In this document: positions 17,022 to 24,896 of the stretch, in pieces
Numbering within the stretch: position 1 is the first letter of the stretch
How the letters are laid out: the number at the start of each line of letters is the position of its first letter
From: Aliikangiella sp. G2MR2-5
GTDB lineage: Bacteria > Pseudomonadota > Gammaproteobacteria > Enterobacterales > Kangiellaceae
NCBI RefSeq assembly: GCF_015687155.1
Contig: NZ_JADPQF010000005.1
Coordinates: forward strand, 283,347-347,346
Reading direction: 5' to 3'
Length of the DNA: 64,000 nt
Translations under genes and position numbers: made by a program
Notes under the pieces: generated by a model
What the model was told of the DNA's origin: nothing
What the model saw: the letters and a program-made list of their open reading frames with translations, nothing else
Database searches by the model: none

Positions 17022-18545
17022 TTACTCGCTGTTACCGGGGTTAAACTCCAACATGAATTTTGCTGCTGCTAGTTTGACCTCATCCGACAAATAGTCTTGT
17101 GGTGGCATTTCTGGATAATCATCGCGCTTTTTGATCGGATTGGAAATGTATTCAGCGATCCCTTGTGGATTATCCATGTATAGTGCTTGTATTACCTGAG
17201 TCGGTGGTCCTATCATCTTTACGTTGTAGGCATGGCAACCCGCGCAAATGCCGTAATAGGCAAGCTTGCCTCTCTCCTTAACGGTGATTTCTCGCGGCGC
17301 CACAGGCTTTTCAAGCAAGTAGGTTTTGGTGCCGTAGGTGGTATCGAATGCACAGGTACCAAATTCGTCGATACCAAAAGTTAAATATTTCTCCCGGTTG
17401 AGAATACAGCTTTCCTTGCTTTCACCGACGCGAATAATATCCGGACCGCGCTTGGAGAATTTCGTCATCATTAATGCTTTAACTTCGTCAATCGGTTCAT
17501 TACCATTGTTATACATAACATTGTCGAGTATTGCGATCTTGTCCGAGTTAGGTTCGGCCCCCGGATCGAGGGTCAGATTGGCCGCATGCCCGTGATCGGT
17601 GATGATTATTCCGGCGTTGTTATTTCCGGTGATCACATTATTTTCCAGAGTGACTTCGTCGCCGGCCATAATCAATATTCCGGTTCCCGGCGGAATACCT
17701 GCGACAATCGAACCCGGTGCACCGAAATTTTCATGATTATTATCCACTACAAAATTGTCACGTACGATGACATCATAAGTGGTTTTAATTGGGAGTCCGG
17801 GAGTAATAAAAACTAAAATCCCTCCAGTGTTATTGTGAGCAAAATTATTTTCAACTATTGCATGTCTGGAATTTTCTATCTCAATCCCGGCAACGTTGGC
17901 AAAGACTTCATTATGGGCAACATGAATATTGTCACACATACCTACATAGATAGCGGCATCTTCTATTCCTGTAAGCACGTTATATTCTATTATTCCATTT
18001 TTACCAAACTCAGGGAAAATACCATAAACGCCGGTATCAATAATCATGTTGTTGCGGATAATAAAATTATTACCCGCTTGTCCCATTACGCCGTTGCCTT
18101 TGTAATGAGTAATCAGAAAATTTTCTACTGTGAAATTGTTACCGGAATAGAGTACCGCGTCGTTAAGTTTACCTTCACCTTCCAGCACCGGCCAGTCGCC
18201 TTCAACAATCACGCCGCTCAAGGTGATATCATCTTTATCGATATAAACAGTTTCCTTATAGGTTCCAGGATAAACCAGAATTTTGTCGCCGGGGTTCGAG
18301 TTATCAACCGCCGCTTGAATTGACTCTCCGTCCCTCACCTCATGGATCTGACCGATAAAAGGCGGGCGCTCAATTTCGGAAACCTGACCAAAGGTTTTCT
18401 TTTCTGAAGGACTATTCTGTTGGTATCTATCAGTGTCGCCGACAATTATTCCCGAGTTGTCGATATTCATCTGACCAATAAAATAGCCGATAACAAGGGT
18501 AATTGCCGCGAAGATGTATCCAGTCCACTTGCGAGGGCTACTCAT
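17022..18545 (-). CDS. Right-handed parallel beta-helix protein with C-terminal cytochrome c domain
   Basis: This 507-residue envelope protein begins with a single N-terminal membrane anchor (about residues 8-25). A right-handed beta-helix follows, opening with GESIQAAVDNSNPGDKILVYPGTY and continuing with many N-rich repeats (IIRNNMII, AIVENNFAHNN, VTLENNVITGNN), about residues 70-330. A cytochrome c domain ends the protein, with heme motif CAGCH at residues 434-438 and a likely axial Met in EMPPQ near 480. Its ATG/stop junction with the peroxidase gene overlaps at 18545. Beta-helix domains usually bind or cut polysaccharides; here the heme suggests a redox function, but the substrate is unknown. 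Confidence 0.88.
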   Translation of the reverse strand: MSSPRKWTGYIFAAITLVIGYFIGQMNIDNSGIIVGDTDRYQQNSPSEKKTFGQVSEIERPPFIGQIHEVRDGESIQAAVDNSNPGDKILVYPGTYKETVYIDKDDITLSGVIVEGDWPVLEGEGKLNDAVLYSGNNFTVENFLITHYKGNGVMGQAGNNFIIRNNMIIDTGVYGIFPEFGKNGIIEYNVLTGIEDAAIYVGMCDNIHVAHNEVFANVAGIEIENSRHAIVENNFAHNNTGGILVFITPGLPIKTTYDVIVRDNFVVDNNHENFGAPGSIVAGIPPGTGILIMAGDEVTLENNVITGNNNAGIIITDHGHAANLTLDPGAEPNSDKIAILDNVMYNNGNEPIDEVKALMMTKFSKRGPDIIRVGESKESCILNREKYLTFGIDEFGTCAFDTTYGTKTYLLEKPVAPREITVKERGKLAYYGICAGCHAYNVKMIGPPTQVIQALYMDNPQGIAEYISNPIKKRDDYPEMPPQDYLSDEVKLAAAKFMLEFNPGNSE

Positions 18546-19864
18546 TATTTTTCTCCTGCTGCTGTATTAATATTTTTTTCATTATTGTTTGAAATCAATT
18601 TTGAATTCTTGTGAGGATGGTTCACTACTGACAGACCGGAAGGTACTCTCTCCGGTACTTGTGGTTTAAACGCCTCATCAGTCAGGGTATGCAAAAAATC
18701 AACCAGGCGATCCAGTTCTTCATCGGAAAGCTTCGGCTCCCATATGTGCCAATGTAAAAGCAATTTCTCGCCTTTTGGAACTGCATGACCTCGTCCCTTT
18801 GTGTAAAACTCTACTGTTTCTCTTAACGTCTCAAATTTACCAGAATGCATGTAGGGTGCCGTTTTTGCAATGTTACGTAAAGAAGGTACTTTAAAGCCTG
18901 CTCGTAGTTCGGGGTTATTGAAAGTTTGTTCGGCCCCAATGTCGAGAGGTCTTCCATCAGGCTCAGGGGTTCCTAGCACGGCGATTTGCTGGTTAGTAAA
19001 TAGCGGCGGGGTATGACATTCTGCGCATCGAGCTACGAAAGAGCGGAAAATGTTAAGACCTTGTATTTCCTGTTTGTTCAAAGCACCATGAAATCCGTGT
19101 GCGTATTGATCGTAGCGACTGTTCAAACTAATAAGTGATGACTCGAAAGCTGCAATTGCCGTATAAATTTGCGGCAGAGTAATCTGCTCGGAGAAATCAG
19201 GAAATGCCTGTGCAAATAGATTTCGATAAACTTCATTTTTATTGAGGTCTCTAAGTAGCTGCTCTGGAGTATTCGCCATTTCTTTTTCGGCATACAACGG
19301 CCCCTGCATTTGTTCTTCCAGCGTATGTGCGCGTGAGTCCCAGAATAGATTTTTTAAAAAGGCAACATTCCACAACGTTGGAGAGGCGCGTCCAACATCA
19401 ACCTGTTTGTGCCCGATGGCGCGAGGCTTGTCATCGCTAAAGCCTTTATCGGGATGATGGCAGGAAGCACACGACTGAGTGTGATCGCCGGATAAAACTG
19501 GATCGAAAAATAGATATCTTCCCAGATCGATTTGTTCTGCTCGAAAACCATCTCTAACTTCGGGCAGCGATGTTTTAAGTCCACCTACACCTTTACCATA
19601 GAGAGAATCGTACTGTTGATAGAGTGAACGCAAATGGCAACGACTACTGACTTTTTCAAAACCGGGCGGGCAATGGTTGCGAAGCTTAAAAGTAGATTCT
19701 TTGTTTAACTCTTCTCCTATGGTTTCCTGGACCGAAAATTCACCGGCCGGTAGCTCATTGGTAAAAGTACCTGCTACGGCTTTGATATTTAATTCACAGG
19801 AAAAAAAAGCAATCGAAGCAATGGAAAGCAATTGCATTTTAATAGATGATTTACTTTGCATCAT
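18545..19864 (-). CDS. Diheme cytochrome c peroxidase / MauG-family protein
   Basis: The 439-residue exported protein (signal peptide about residues 1-32) carries two c-type heme motifs, CASCH at 132-136 and CAECH at 280-284. It also has the family signatures FFDPVLSG, GFSDDKPRAIG, LFWDSRA and KVPSLRNIAKTAPYMHSG. Such proteins reduce peroxide or, like MauG, oxidise protein side chains. A Cys-containing N-terminal extension (CPPGFEKVSSRCHL) before the first heme domain is unusual. It is the middle gene of a cytochrome operon, between a c4-like cytochrome and the beta-helix cytochrome, which could be its electron donor and its target. Confidence 0.9.
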   Translation of the reverse strand: MMQSKSSIKMQLLSIASIAFFSCELNIKAVAGTFTNELPAGEFSVQETIGEELNKESTFKLRNHCPPGFEKVSSRCHLRSLYQQYDSLYGKGVGGLKTSLPEVRDGFRAEQIDLGRYLFFDPVLSGDHTQSCASCHHPDKGFSDDKPRAIGHKQVDVGRASPTLWNVAFLKNLFWDSRAHTLEEQMQGPLYAEKEMANTPEQLLRDLNKNEVYRNLFAQAFPDFSEQITLPQIYTAIAAFESSLISLNSRYDQYAHGFHGALNKQEIQGLNIFRSFVARCAECHTPPLFTNQQIAVLGTPEPDGRPLDIGAEQTFNNPELRAGFKVPSLRNIAKTAPYMHSGKFETLRETVEFYTKGRGHAVPKGEKLLLHWHIWEPKLSDEELDRLVDFLHTLTDEAFKPQVPERVPSGLSVVNHPHKNSKLISNNNEKNINTAAGEK

Positions 19865-19869
19865 CGCCT

Positions 19870-20484
19870 CTACAGAGTCTTGATATAGGCAACAACATCC
19901 CTGATTGCTTGCTCGTCTGGCAGCGTCTTTGCCATCATTGCCATCTGCCGACCAAACTTGTCGTTGGCATCACTACCGCGAATTCCCTGACGAAAGTGTT
20001 CCAGCTGTCTTATCAAATAAGATTCTGACTGGACGAGTAATGAAGGGCTGTTCAATGCCTGATTGCCTGCTGCATTGTTGGAATGGCAAGCGGCACAATT
20101 AGAAAGATAGTATTTCTTGCCCGCTTCACTATCGCCGGATTCAGCTGGTTTAGCTTTACTCGGGTTAAGCTGGGAGAGTGAAAGGGTGAGGGTCTTTATT
20201 TGTTCAGTCGATAAAGAGGCGCTGATCGCCTTCATTTGTGCACCAAAACTATCTTTCGCATGGCTACCGCGAGTGCCTTCCTTAAAAGCGATGAGTTGTC
20301 GCTCTAAATACCAGTCTGCCAATCCGGCCAGCGCCGGCGCGCCAAGCGCTTCATTTCCCTGAGCTTTATCACCATGACAGGCGACGCAAGTCTGGTAGTC
20401 TGGGCCTAAAGAGTCAGCGATAAGGCTACTGGGAATTATTAGGTAACTCATTGTTATTAATAAAATTATCTTTTTAAATTGCAT
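19870..20484 (-). CDS. Diheme cytochrome c4-like protein
   Basis: The 204-residue periplasmic protein has a signal peptide (about 1-24) and two similar cytochrome c domains, with heme motifs CVACH at 33-37 and CAACH at 130-134. Each has a later Met (GAQMKAIS, GRQMAMMA) as likely axial ligand. This matches cytochrome c4, a two-domain electron carrier usually feeding oxidases or peroxidases. It is the first gene of the three-gene operon and ends 5 nt before the peroxidase gene. The 185-bp gap upstream to the divergent SnoaL-like gene should hold both promoters. Confidence 0.92.
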   Translation of the reverse strand: MQFKKIILLITMSYLIIPSSLIADSLGPDYQTCVACHGDKAQGNEALGAPALAGLADWYLERQLIAFKEGTRGSHAKDSFGAQMKAISASLSTEQIKTLTLSLSQLNPSKAKPAESGDSEAGKKYYLSNCAACHSNNAAGNQALNSPSLLVQSESYLIRQLEHFRQGIRGSDANDKFGRQMAMMAKTLPDEQAIRDVVAYIKTL

Positions 20485-20669
20485 AAGAAAGCGATCATTT
20501 TTGTTACTAACTGGTACTAATGTGCCATATATTGTCGGTTAATTGACCAGTTTGCAAGTACAAATTGATTCGCCTCAAGATATCAAGGCTCGCAAACGCT
20601 GCAGTTGAAAGAATGTCGTTCTCAATCGGGTCTTATTGGTGTCGAAATAATTAGAAGCAAAGGCATAAA

Positions 20670-21140
20670 ATGAAAATTAAACACATAAATAAGACAATAG
20701 CCAACTGTTGGCTGATTCTCTTGCTTTACTCCGGTCTTTCTCTACCCGCGCTGGCCGGCAATGTTACGCTAAAAAATAAGCAGCTGGTTTCCGAGTTTTA
20801 TCAAAAGTTTTTTGTGGAGCGTGATCTGAGTAATGCGCCGAATCAGTATTTAAGTGAAAACTATATTCAGCATAATCCCTATCTTGCCAGCGGAAGAACA
20901 CCTCTGGTTGATTTTTTTCAGGAATATTTTAAGAAGTTTCCTTTATTGTCGGTTGATGTCAAGCGAGTGATAGCTGACGGTGACTTGGTTGTAGTACACA
21001 GTCATTGGCAAAAAAGTAAGGATGAAAACGGAAGTGCGGTGATGGATATTTTCCGGATTCAAGATGGTACTATTGTCGAACATTGGGATGTGGTGCAGGC
21101 GGTAACAATGTCAAAATTTAATACCAACGGTATTTTTTAA
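20670..21140 (+). CDS. Secreted SnoaL/NTF2-like protein
   Basis: The 156-residue product has a signal peptide ending near SLPALAG (about residue 29) and one SnoaL-like domain of the NTF2 fold: VSEFYQKFFVERDLSN, YIQHNPYLASGR, GDLVVVHSHW, and FRIQDGTIVEHWDVVQ. Relatives are annotated as predicted SnoaL-like aldol-condensation or polyketide-cyclase proteins, but a reaction is rarely known. It is divergent from the cytochrome operon, so a functional link with it is possible but not shown. Confidence 0.82.
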   Translation: MKIKHINKTIANCWLILLLYSGLSLPALAGNVTLKNKQLVSEFYQKFFVERDLSNAPNQYLSENYIQHNPYLASGRTPLVDFFQEYFKKFPLLSVDVKRVIADGDLVVVHSHWQKSKDENGSAVMDIFRIQDGTIVEHWDVVQAVTMSKFNTNGIF

Positions 21141-21253
21141 TAAGTTTGTACGGGGAGTCCAGGTGAAAATTTGGCACTACCATCATGAAATAATTGAATC
21201 GCGAATGTGATTTTTCATCTAATACGAAAGTTCGACAGATAGGAAAACGTAAC

Positions 21254-21895
21254 ATGGCAGTTAATGGTTTATTCCAATCAAAATCAAGGCGACTTGCTTC
21301 AATACTGATAGGTTTTCTAATGGTAGCTGCAGGGCTAGTTCTTGCGAGATACTCTTTGACTGCAGATGCGAATAGTTTTGAACCTGTTGCCAAGTCAGAG
21401 TCGCCTAAGTTGGATCATCAAGTTGGCAGTGTTCAGCAAAAAAAAATGAAAAGTAACTTAGTAGATAAAGATAAACTCAGTTCTGACTGGACGCTAAAAA
21501 GCCTGGATGGGGAATCGATTCAGCTATCCAGCTATCGAGGACAGCCTGTCTTACTGGTATTTTGGGCGACCTGGTGTCCTTACTGCAAGAAGTTATTGCC
21601 AGGCATTCAAAAGTTACATGAAAATTATTCTGATAAGGGACTAAAAATAATTGCCGTGAATATCAGAGAAGACTGGAAGCCTGATGTATACTGGCGCAAT
21701 CATGAATATACTTTTGATGCTGTATTGGATGGTGATCAAGTTGCAAAAATATACGGAGTCAGAGGAACTCCCGGAGTTGTTTTTGTAGCGCCTACAGGTG
21801 AAGTTCTAGCAGTAAAATCTTTTTCTGATCCTGAACATCCTTCACTCACTCAGTTTGCAGAGTATTTTACCCAACAAAAGATAGAGCTGGAGTGA
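21254..21895 (+). CDS. Membrane-anchored TlpA-like thiol-disulfide oxidoreductase
   Basis: The product (213 residues from the ATG at 21254, which has AGGA 9 nt upstream) begins with an uncleaved-type membrane segment (about residues 14-34). A thioredoxin-fold domain follows with the active site WATWCPYCKK (Cys108 and Cys111) and the cis-Pro loop RGTPGVVFVAP. TlpA/ResA-type proteins reduce disulfides in the periplasm, often to prepare apocytochrome c for heme attachment. This would suit the cytochrome operon next door. A TTG at 21194 would extend the frame but has no ribosome binding site. Confidence 0.88.
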   Translation: MAVNGLFQSKSRRLASILIGFLMVAAGLVLARYSLTADANSFEPVAKSESPKLDHQVGSVQQKKMKSNLVDKDKLSSDWTLKSLDGESIQLSSYRGQPVLLVFWATWCPYCKKLLPGIQKLHENYSDKGLKIIAVNIREDWKPDVYWRNHEYTFDAVLDGDQVAKIYGVRGTPGVVFVAPTGEVLAVKSFSDPEHPSLTQFAEYFTQQKIELE

Positions 21896-21911
21896 CAAAT
21901 ATCTTATTATT

Positions 21912-21951
21912 TTGAGCATATATATTTTTTTATACATATATCTATGCTCAA
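21912..21951. terminator. Hairpin terminator, AT-rich loop
   Basis: A 9-bp inverted repeat (TTGAGCATA / TATGCTCAA) surrounds an AT-rich stretch that can extend the stem. It lies 16 nt after the TlpA-like stop and is followed by TTTT, so it probably ends that transcript. It may also serve the convergent gene at 22057-22680. Confidence 0.6.
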
Positions 21952-22056
21952 TTTTGATGCATTCATTACACTTGCTTGCACCCAGCAGTTAATGAATTTT
22001 ACCAAATCACGAAAACACAAACCGCTAGCTAGTAACTTCAGCGCTTTATTTAATAT

Positions 22057-22680
22057 TTAACTATCATTATTATCTTGATGTTCGACCTTTTCGATATCAC
22101 CAGTCACCTTCTTCGACAACTCAGCCTCATCTAACTTCCCATAGGTTTCAGACAACATTTCATTGATCTCAATTAATAACTCAAGACGGTGCACAAAACC
22201 TTTTGTAAAATGAGGGAATTCATCGTCTTCCAGGTCGCCAATTTGCATAATCATCTCGATCAGTTTTTGCTGGTGTTCAACATAAAGCTCCTGAAACTTG
22301 TAAACCTTTGAAAAATTTCTAACCTCGTCAAATGTCATAAATTGAGCCGATTGGGTCATTCTTGCCGTATCCCAGGCTGCAGAGGTTATGATGGCCATTG
22401 AGAAGCTAAAATCGAAGTTGGCATCGGTATTACCCGTTTTCTTAAAGTATTCGAGTTTTTCATTGAGCAGCTTTAACATATCCTGATGAACAGGCAACTT
22501 GCTGTCCAGCTGCTTCTTATTGTCCTTTATTTCTTCAATGATTGCGTGCTTAGCACTATCTGCCAGCTCCATTTTTTCCTTATCTTCTCGCCACTCGTCA
22601 AGTGCCAGTGCACCTAAAAGCGCGATAACGATAAAAAACGACTCGAGTAAAATATCGGGAAGTTTTTTGGACAGTTTCAT
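22057..22680 (-). CDS. Membrane-anchored coiled-coil protein of unknown function
   Basis: I do not recognise this 207-residue product. A single hydrophobic segment at about residues 9-28 (DILLESFFIVIALLGALALD) is followed by a charged helix (EWREDKEKMELADSAKHAII) and long amphipathic helices with many Glu, Lys and Leu, probably coiled coil on the periplasmic side. There is no cysteine pair or enzyme motif. A TAGCTCCTTGC context before the start gives an AAGGAG ribosome binding site on the minus strand. It stands alone between a TlpA-like gene and a repeat-rich gap. Confidence 0.7.
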   Translation of the reverse strand: MKLSKKLPDILLESFFIVIALLGALALDEWREDKEKMELADSAKHAIIEEIKDNKKQLDSKLPVHQDMLKLLNEKLEYFKKTGNTDANFDFSFSMAIITSAAWDTARMTQSAQFMTFDEVRNFSKVYKFQELYVEHQQKLIEMIMQIGDLEDDEFPHFTKGFVHRLELLIEINEMLSETYGKLDEAELSKKVTGDIEKVEHQDNNDS

Positions 22681-22974
22681 CGATAGCTCCTTGCTAAAGG
22701 GATTCTTATTGTAGTTGTAAAGTGCTTCTAATTGCTTGAGATGTACATAATAACGATTTTAAAGCCTCTTTGCATTGATGATCGCAGGAAGGGAGTGAGA
22801 ATTAAAAGGAATTATTTAAGGTCACTAAAACAGCTAATCCAGAAACAATTGGTTTTCCTCAACGACTTTAGTCACGACTCAAAATGTATTATTCATGGTT
22901 CATAGATAGGTCCTACTAGAGGGTGGGGCGTGAGCACAAATAGGTGTTGGGCGATTAGATGATTTTAACATGCT

Positions 22975-23200
22975 ATCAAGAGCTAATAGCGCTGGCCCAG
23001 CGGCCTGAGCGCAGGGTATTTTTTGGTGACTTTCGCCTACAAGGATGTAGGTGAGGGGCGTTAGCCTTTGTTGCTCTTGACAAAAAGTTACTTACGTCCA
23101 AGGATGGACTGTATGCAGTTTTTGCAGGAGCAAAAAACAGTCGCACGAAAGCCCAGTGGAGCGAAAACCGTTTAGGTTTTGATTTTCCAATCCACAACCT
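22975..23200. repeat. Intergenic repeat-like element with paired AAGGAT-loop hairpins
   Basis: In the 0.58-kb gap 22681-23264 this segment is richer in G and C than its surroundings. It contains two hairpins with the same loop, CCTAC-AAGGAT-GTAGG at 23036-23051 and GTCC-AAGGAT-GGAC at 23096-23109. The conserved loop with changing stems is typical of dispersed bacterial intergenic repeats. A frame at 22976-23197 on the minus strand has the composition of the spurious proteins often called over such repeats, and I do not accept it as a gene. Copy number cannot be judged from one window. Confidence 0.45.
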
Positions 23201-23264
23201 AAAGAGATTTTAATAAAATAGAAAGTTAAGTACGAAGGATTAAATGAAGTCGACAAACTAAAAA

Positions 23265-23867
23265 CTAAACCCCAAGGTCACCAATTATTTTACGCAAATA
23301 ATCGATATTTTCCTGATAACGCCTAATATCTTTCGTACATTTGGAGTTGCTTTGAATACCCTGAAAGGCACTTACCAGAAAGCGCGCGGTTTTTACCGGC
23401 TCAATATCATTCTTTATGTGACCCAGATCGATCCCCTTTTGAATGACTTGAGCAAGCTGTTCAGTCCAGGACTCAAAAACATTATTAATTCTTTCCCTGA
23501 AGCCTTCGTCTTCATAAGCCATTTCCTGACCGAGATTGGTTAAAGGACAACCGACTTCGAGATTGGCGAGACAAACCTCTCCTCTGGGATCATCAAAGGA
23601 GGCTTTGAGCGTTTCCAATGGGGGCAGGTTTTGTTCCACCAGATCTTGCCAATGTTGCATAAACATGCCATGCAGCAATTCATCAACCACCGCGTAGCCT
23701 AACGCCTGTTTATTGGGAAAATGGTGATAAATAGCACCTTTGGTGAGTCCGGTTTTCTCAACCACTTCATCGACACGCAATCCCTTATAGCCGTGCTTGT
23801 GCAGTAGCTCTGCGGTGACTTCCAGAATTTGTTGTCTGGTCTGTTGGGGGTTCTTTTTGCGTACCAT
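23265..23867 (-). CDS. TetR/AcrR-family regulator, likely controlling the RND operon
   Basis: The product (about 200 residues from the ATG at 23867) has a TetR helix-turn-helix: RQQILEVTAELLHKHGYKGL, then VDEVVEKTGLTKGAIYHHFPNK, at about residues 12-55. The C-terminal domain (CLANLEVGCPLTNLGQEMA) resembles regulators of the TetR_C YsiA/AcuR-like type that sense reactive or toxic small molecules. GAGAAG lies 5-6 nt before the ATG; a GTG two codons earlier is possible. It follows the RND/LolA-like pair on the same strand, and a strong TetR-type operator lies upstream of that pair at 27275-27313, so it is the likely repressor. Confidence 0.9.
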   Translation of the reverse strand: MVRKKNPQQTRQQILEVTAELLHKHGYKGLRVDEVVEKTGLTKGAIYHHFPNKQALGYAVVDELLHGMFMQHWQDLVEQNLPPLETLKASFDDPRGEVCLANLEVGCPLTNLGQEMAYEDEGFRERINNVFESWTEQLAQVIQKGIDLGHIKNDIEPVKTARFLVSAFQGIQSNSKCTKDIRRYQENIDYLRKIIGDLGV

Positions 23868-23957
23868 AATCACTTCTCAAGTATTTCAGGCCTTGTGTAC
23901 AACTATTTTCGTGGCCCTATATAAACATTGTATGGGATATACCTCTCTTTGGGAATA

Positions 23958-24003
23958 CTCCCTTTCGACTCCGGGTTAGTGGAGCATAACTGTCGAAAGG
24001 GAG
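23958..24003. terminator. Long hairpin between the RND operon and the tetR gene
   Basis: A perfect 12-bp inverted repeat (CTCCCTTTCGAC / GTCGAAAGGGAG) with a 22-nt loop lies 36 nt after the LolA-like stop. No strong T-run follows, so it may be a processing or stabilising hairpin or a weak terminator that separates the pair from the downstream regulator. Confidence 0.55.
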
Positions 24004-24038
24004 CCTCCAAGCTTGTTTAACAGTTAATCGAATTACGG

Positions 24039-24896
24039 TTAACGTGCCCGTTTCAGGCTGTTTTTATTAAAGTCAGCGTCATTCAAGCCTACTTTAAACT
24101 GATAGTTAGACCACAGCAGCTGGGTTTCCTTTTCCGATTGATGATTGGTCATCACCATTTTATGGGCGCGCCAGTACTGACCCAGGTACTGCTGGTAGTC
24201 ACTATAAGTCAGAGTTTTCAGCAGCGCACTTTTACGGTCATAGAACTCAGTTTTAAGGACTCTGAATTCCTTTTGATCGATCCAGGAAATCATCTTGCTG
24301 TAGCCCGAGTGTTTGTAGGTCGGATAGTACTCAACTTTAAATACGTCCTGGTCCTGAATCTTCTCATTCCCCAGAAACTTGTAAGTGTACTTGCCAACTT
24401 CAAAAGAGCTCAAGTCCTCAAAAGCAAACTCGCTTCCCATAAAGGGACCCGACTTGTTGCTGGATGAAATTCTTTTCACCCTCTTTAGCGCTGGCAAATA
24501 CAACCACTGCTCATCGGGCGACACAATATGCGAAAAGGACAGGAAGGCTGTGCCTTTGACATCTTTAGGGCTGTCAAAAATGGTCAGGCTTTTGTCGCCA
24601 CTGTCGTCGCCGCCAACTTCTCTGGATTTGATACGAATTTGTCTTTCGCTTCTTTCTCCTTGCTTATTGGTTAAAATCATTTGCATATCGGCAGTAGAGT
24701 CGAGCCAACCGAGATCCCGTCGATCCGCTTCCTGAGCAATCGCAAGGCCTTTGATTTCAGGCGTTGCCGCTTGCTCTATTTTGGCAATATGCGTGGCTTT
24801 GAGCGCTTGCCCATTCTTCATCAAATCAGTATTGGCTTCGGCCAATAGTCCACTAGCTGGCAGAGCCAGAAGTAAGCTCAACAGGGGCTTGTACAT
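24039..24896 (-). CDS. Outer-membrane lipoprotein-sorting (LolA-like) protein
   Basis: This 285-residue periplasmic protein has a signal peptide ending ASGLLAEA (about residue 20) and then the LolA-like fold found beside RND/MMPL exporters: RQIRIKSREVGGDDSGDKSL, FSHIVSPDEQWLYLPALKRV, and SSFEVGKYTYKFLG. These proteins are thought to carry a lipid or lipophilic substrate for the partner pump. I choose the ATG at 24896 because GGAG lies 7 nt upstream. It begins inside the end of the RND gene (44-nt overlap), which implies coupled translation. Confidence 0.88.
   Translation of the reverse strand: MYKPLLSLLLALPASGLLAEANTDLMKNGQALKATHIAKIEQAATPEIKGLAIAQEADRRDLGWLDSTADMQMILTNKQGERSERQIRIKSREVGGDDSGDKSLTIFDSPKDVKGTAFLSFSHIVSPDEQWLYLPALKRVKRISSSNKSGPFMGSEFAFEDLSSFEVGKYTYKFLGNEKIQDQDVFKVEYYPTYKHSGYSKMISWIDQKEFRVLKTEFYDRKSALLKTLTYSDYQQYLGQYWRAHKMVMTNHQSEKETQLLWSNYQFKVGLNDADFNKNSLKRAR

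Noticed and set aside
22976..23197. Minus-strand open frame of 73 codons
   Set aside because: It lies wholly in the repeat-like element with paired hairpins and has the biased composition of spurious calls over repeats.
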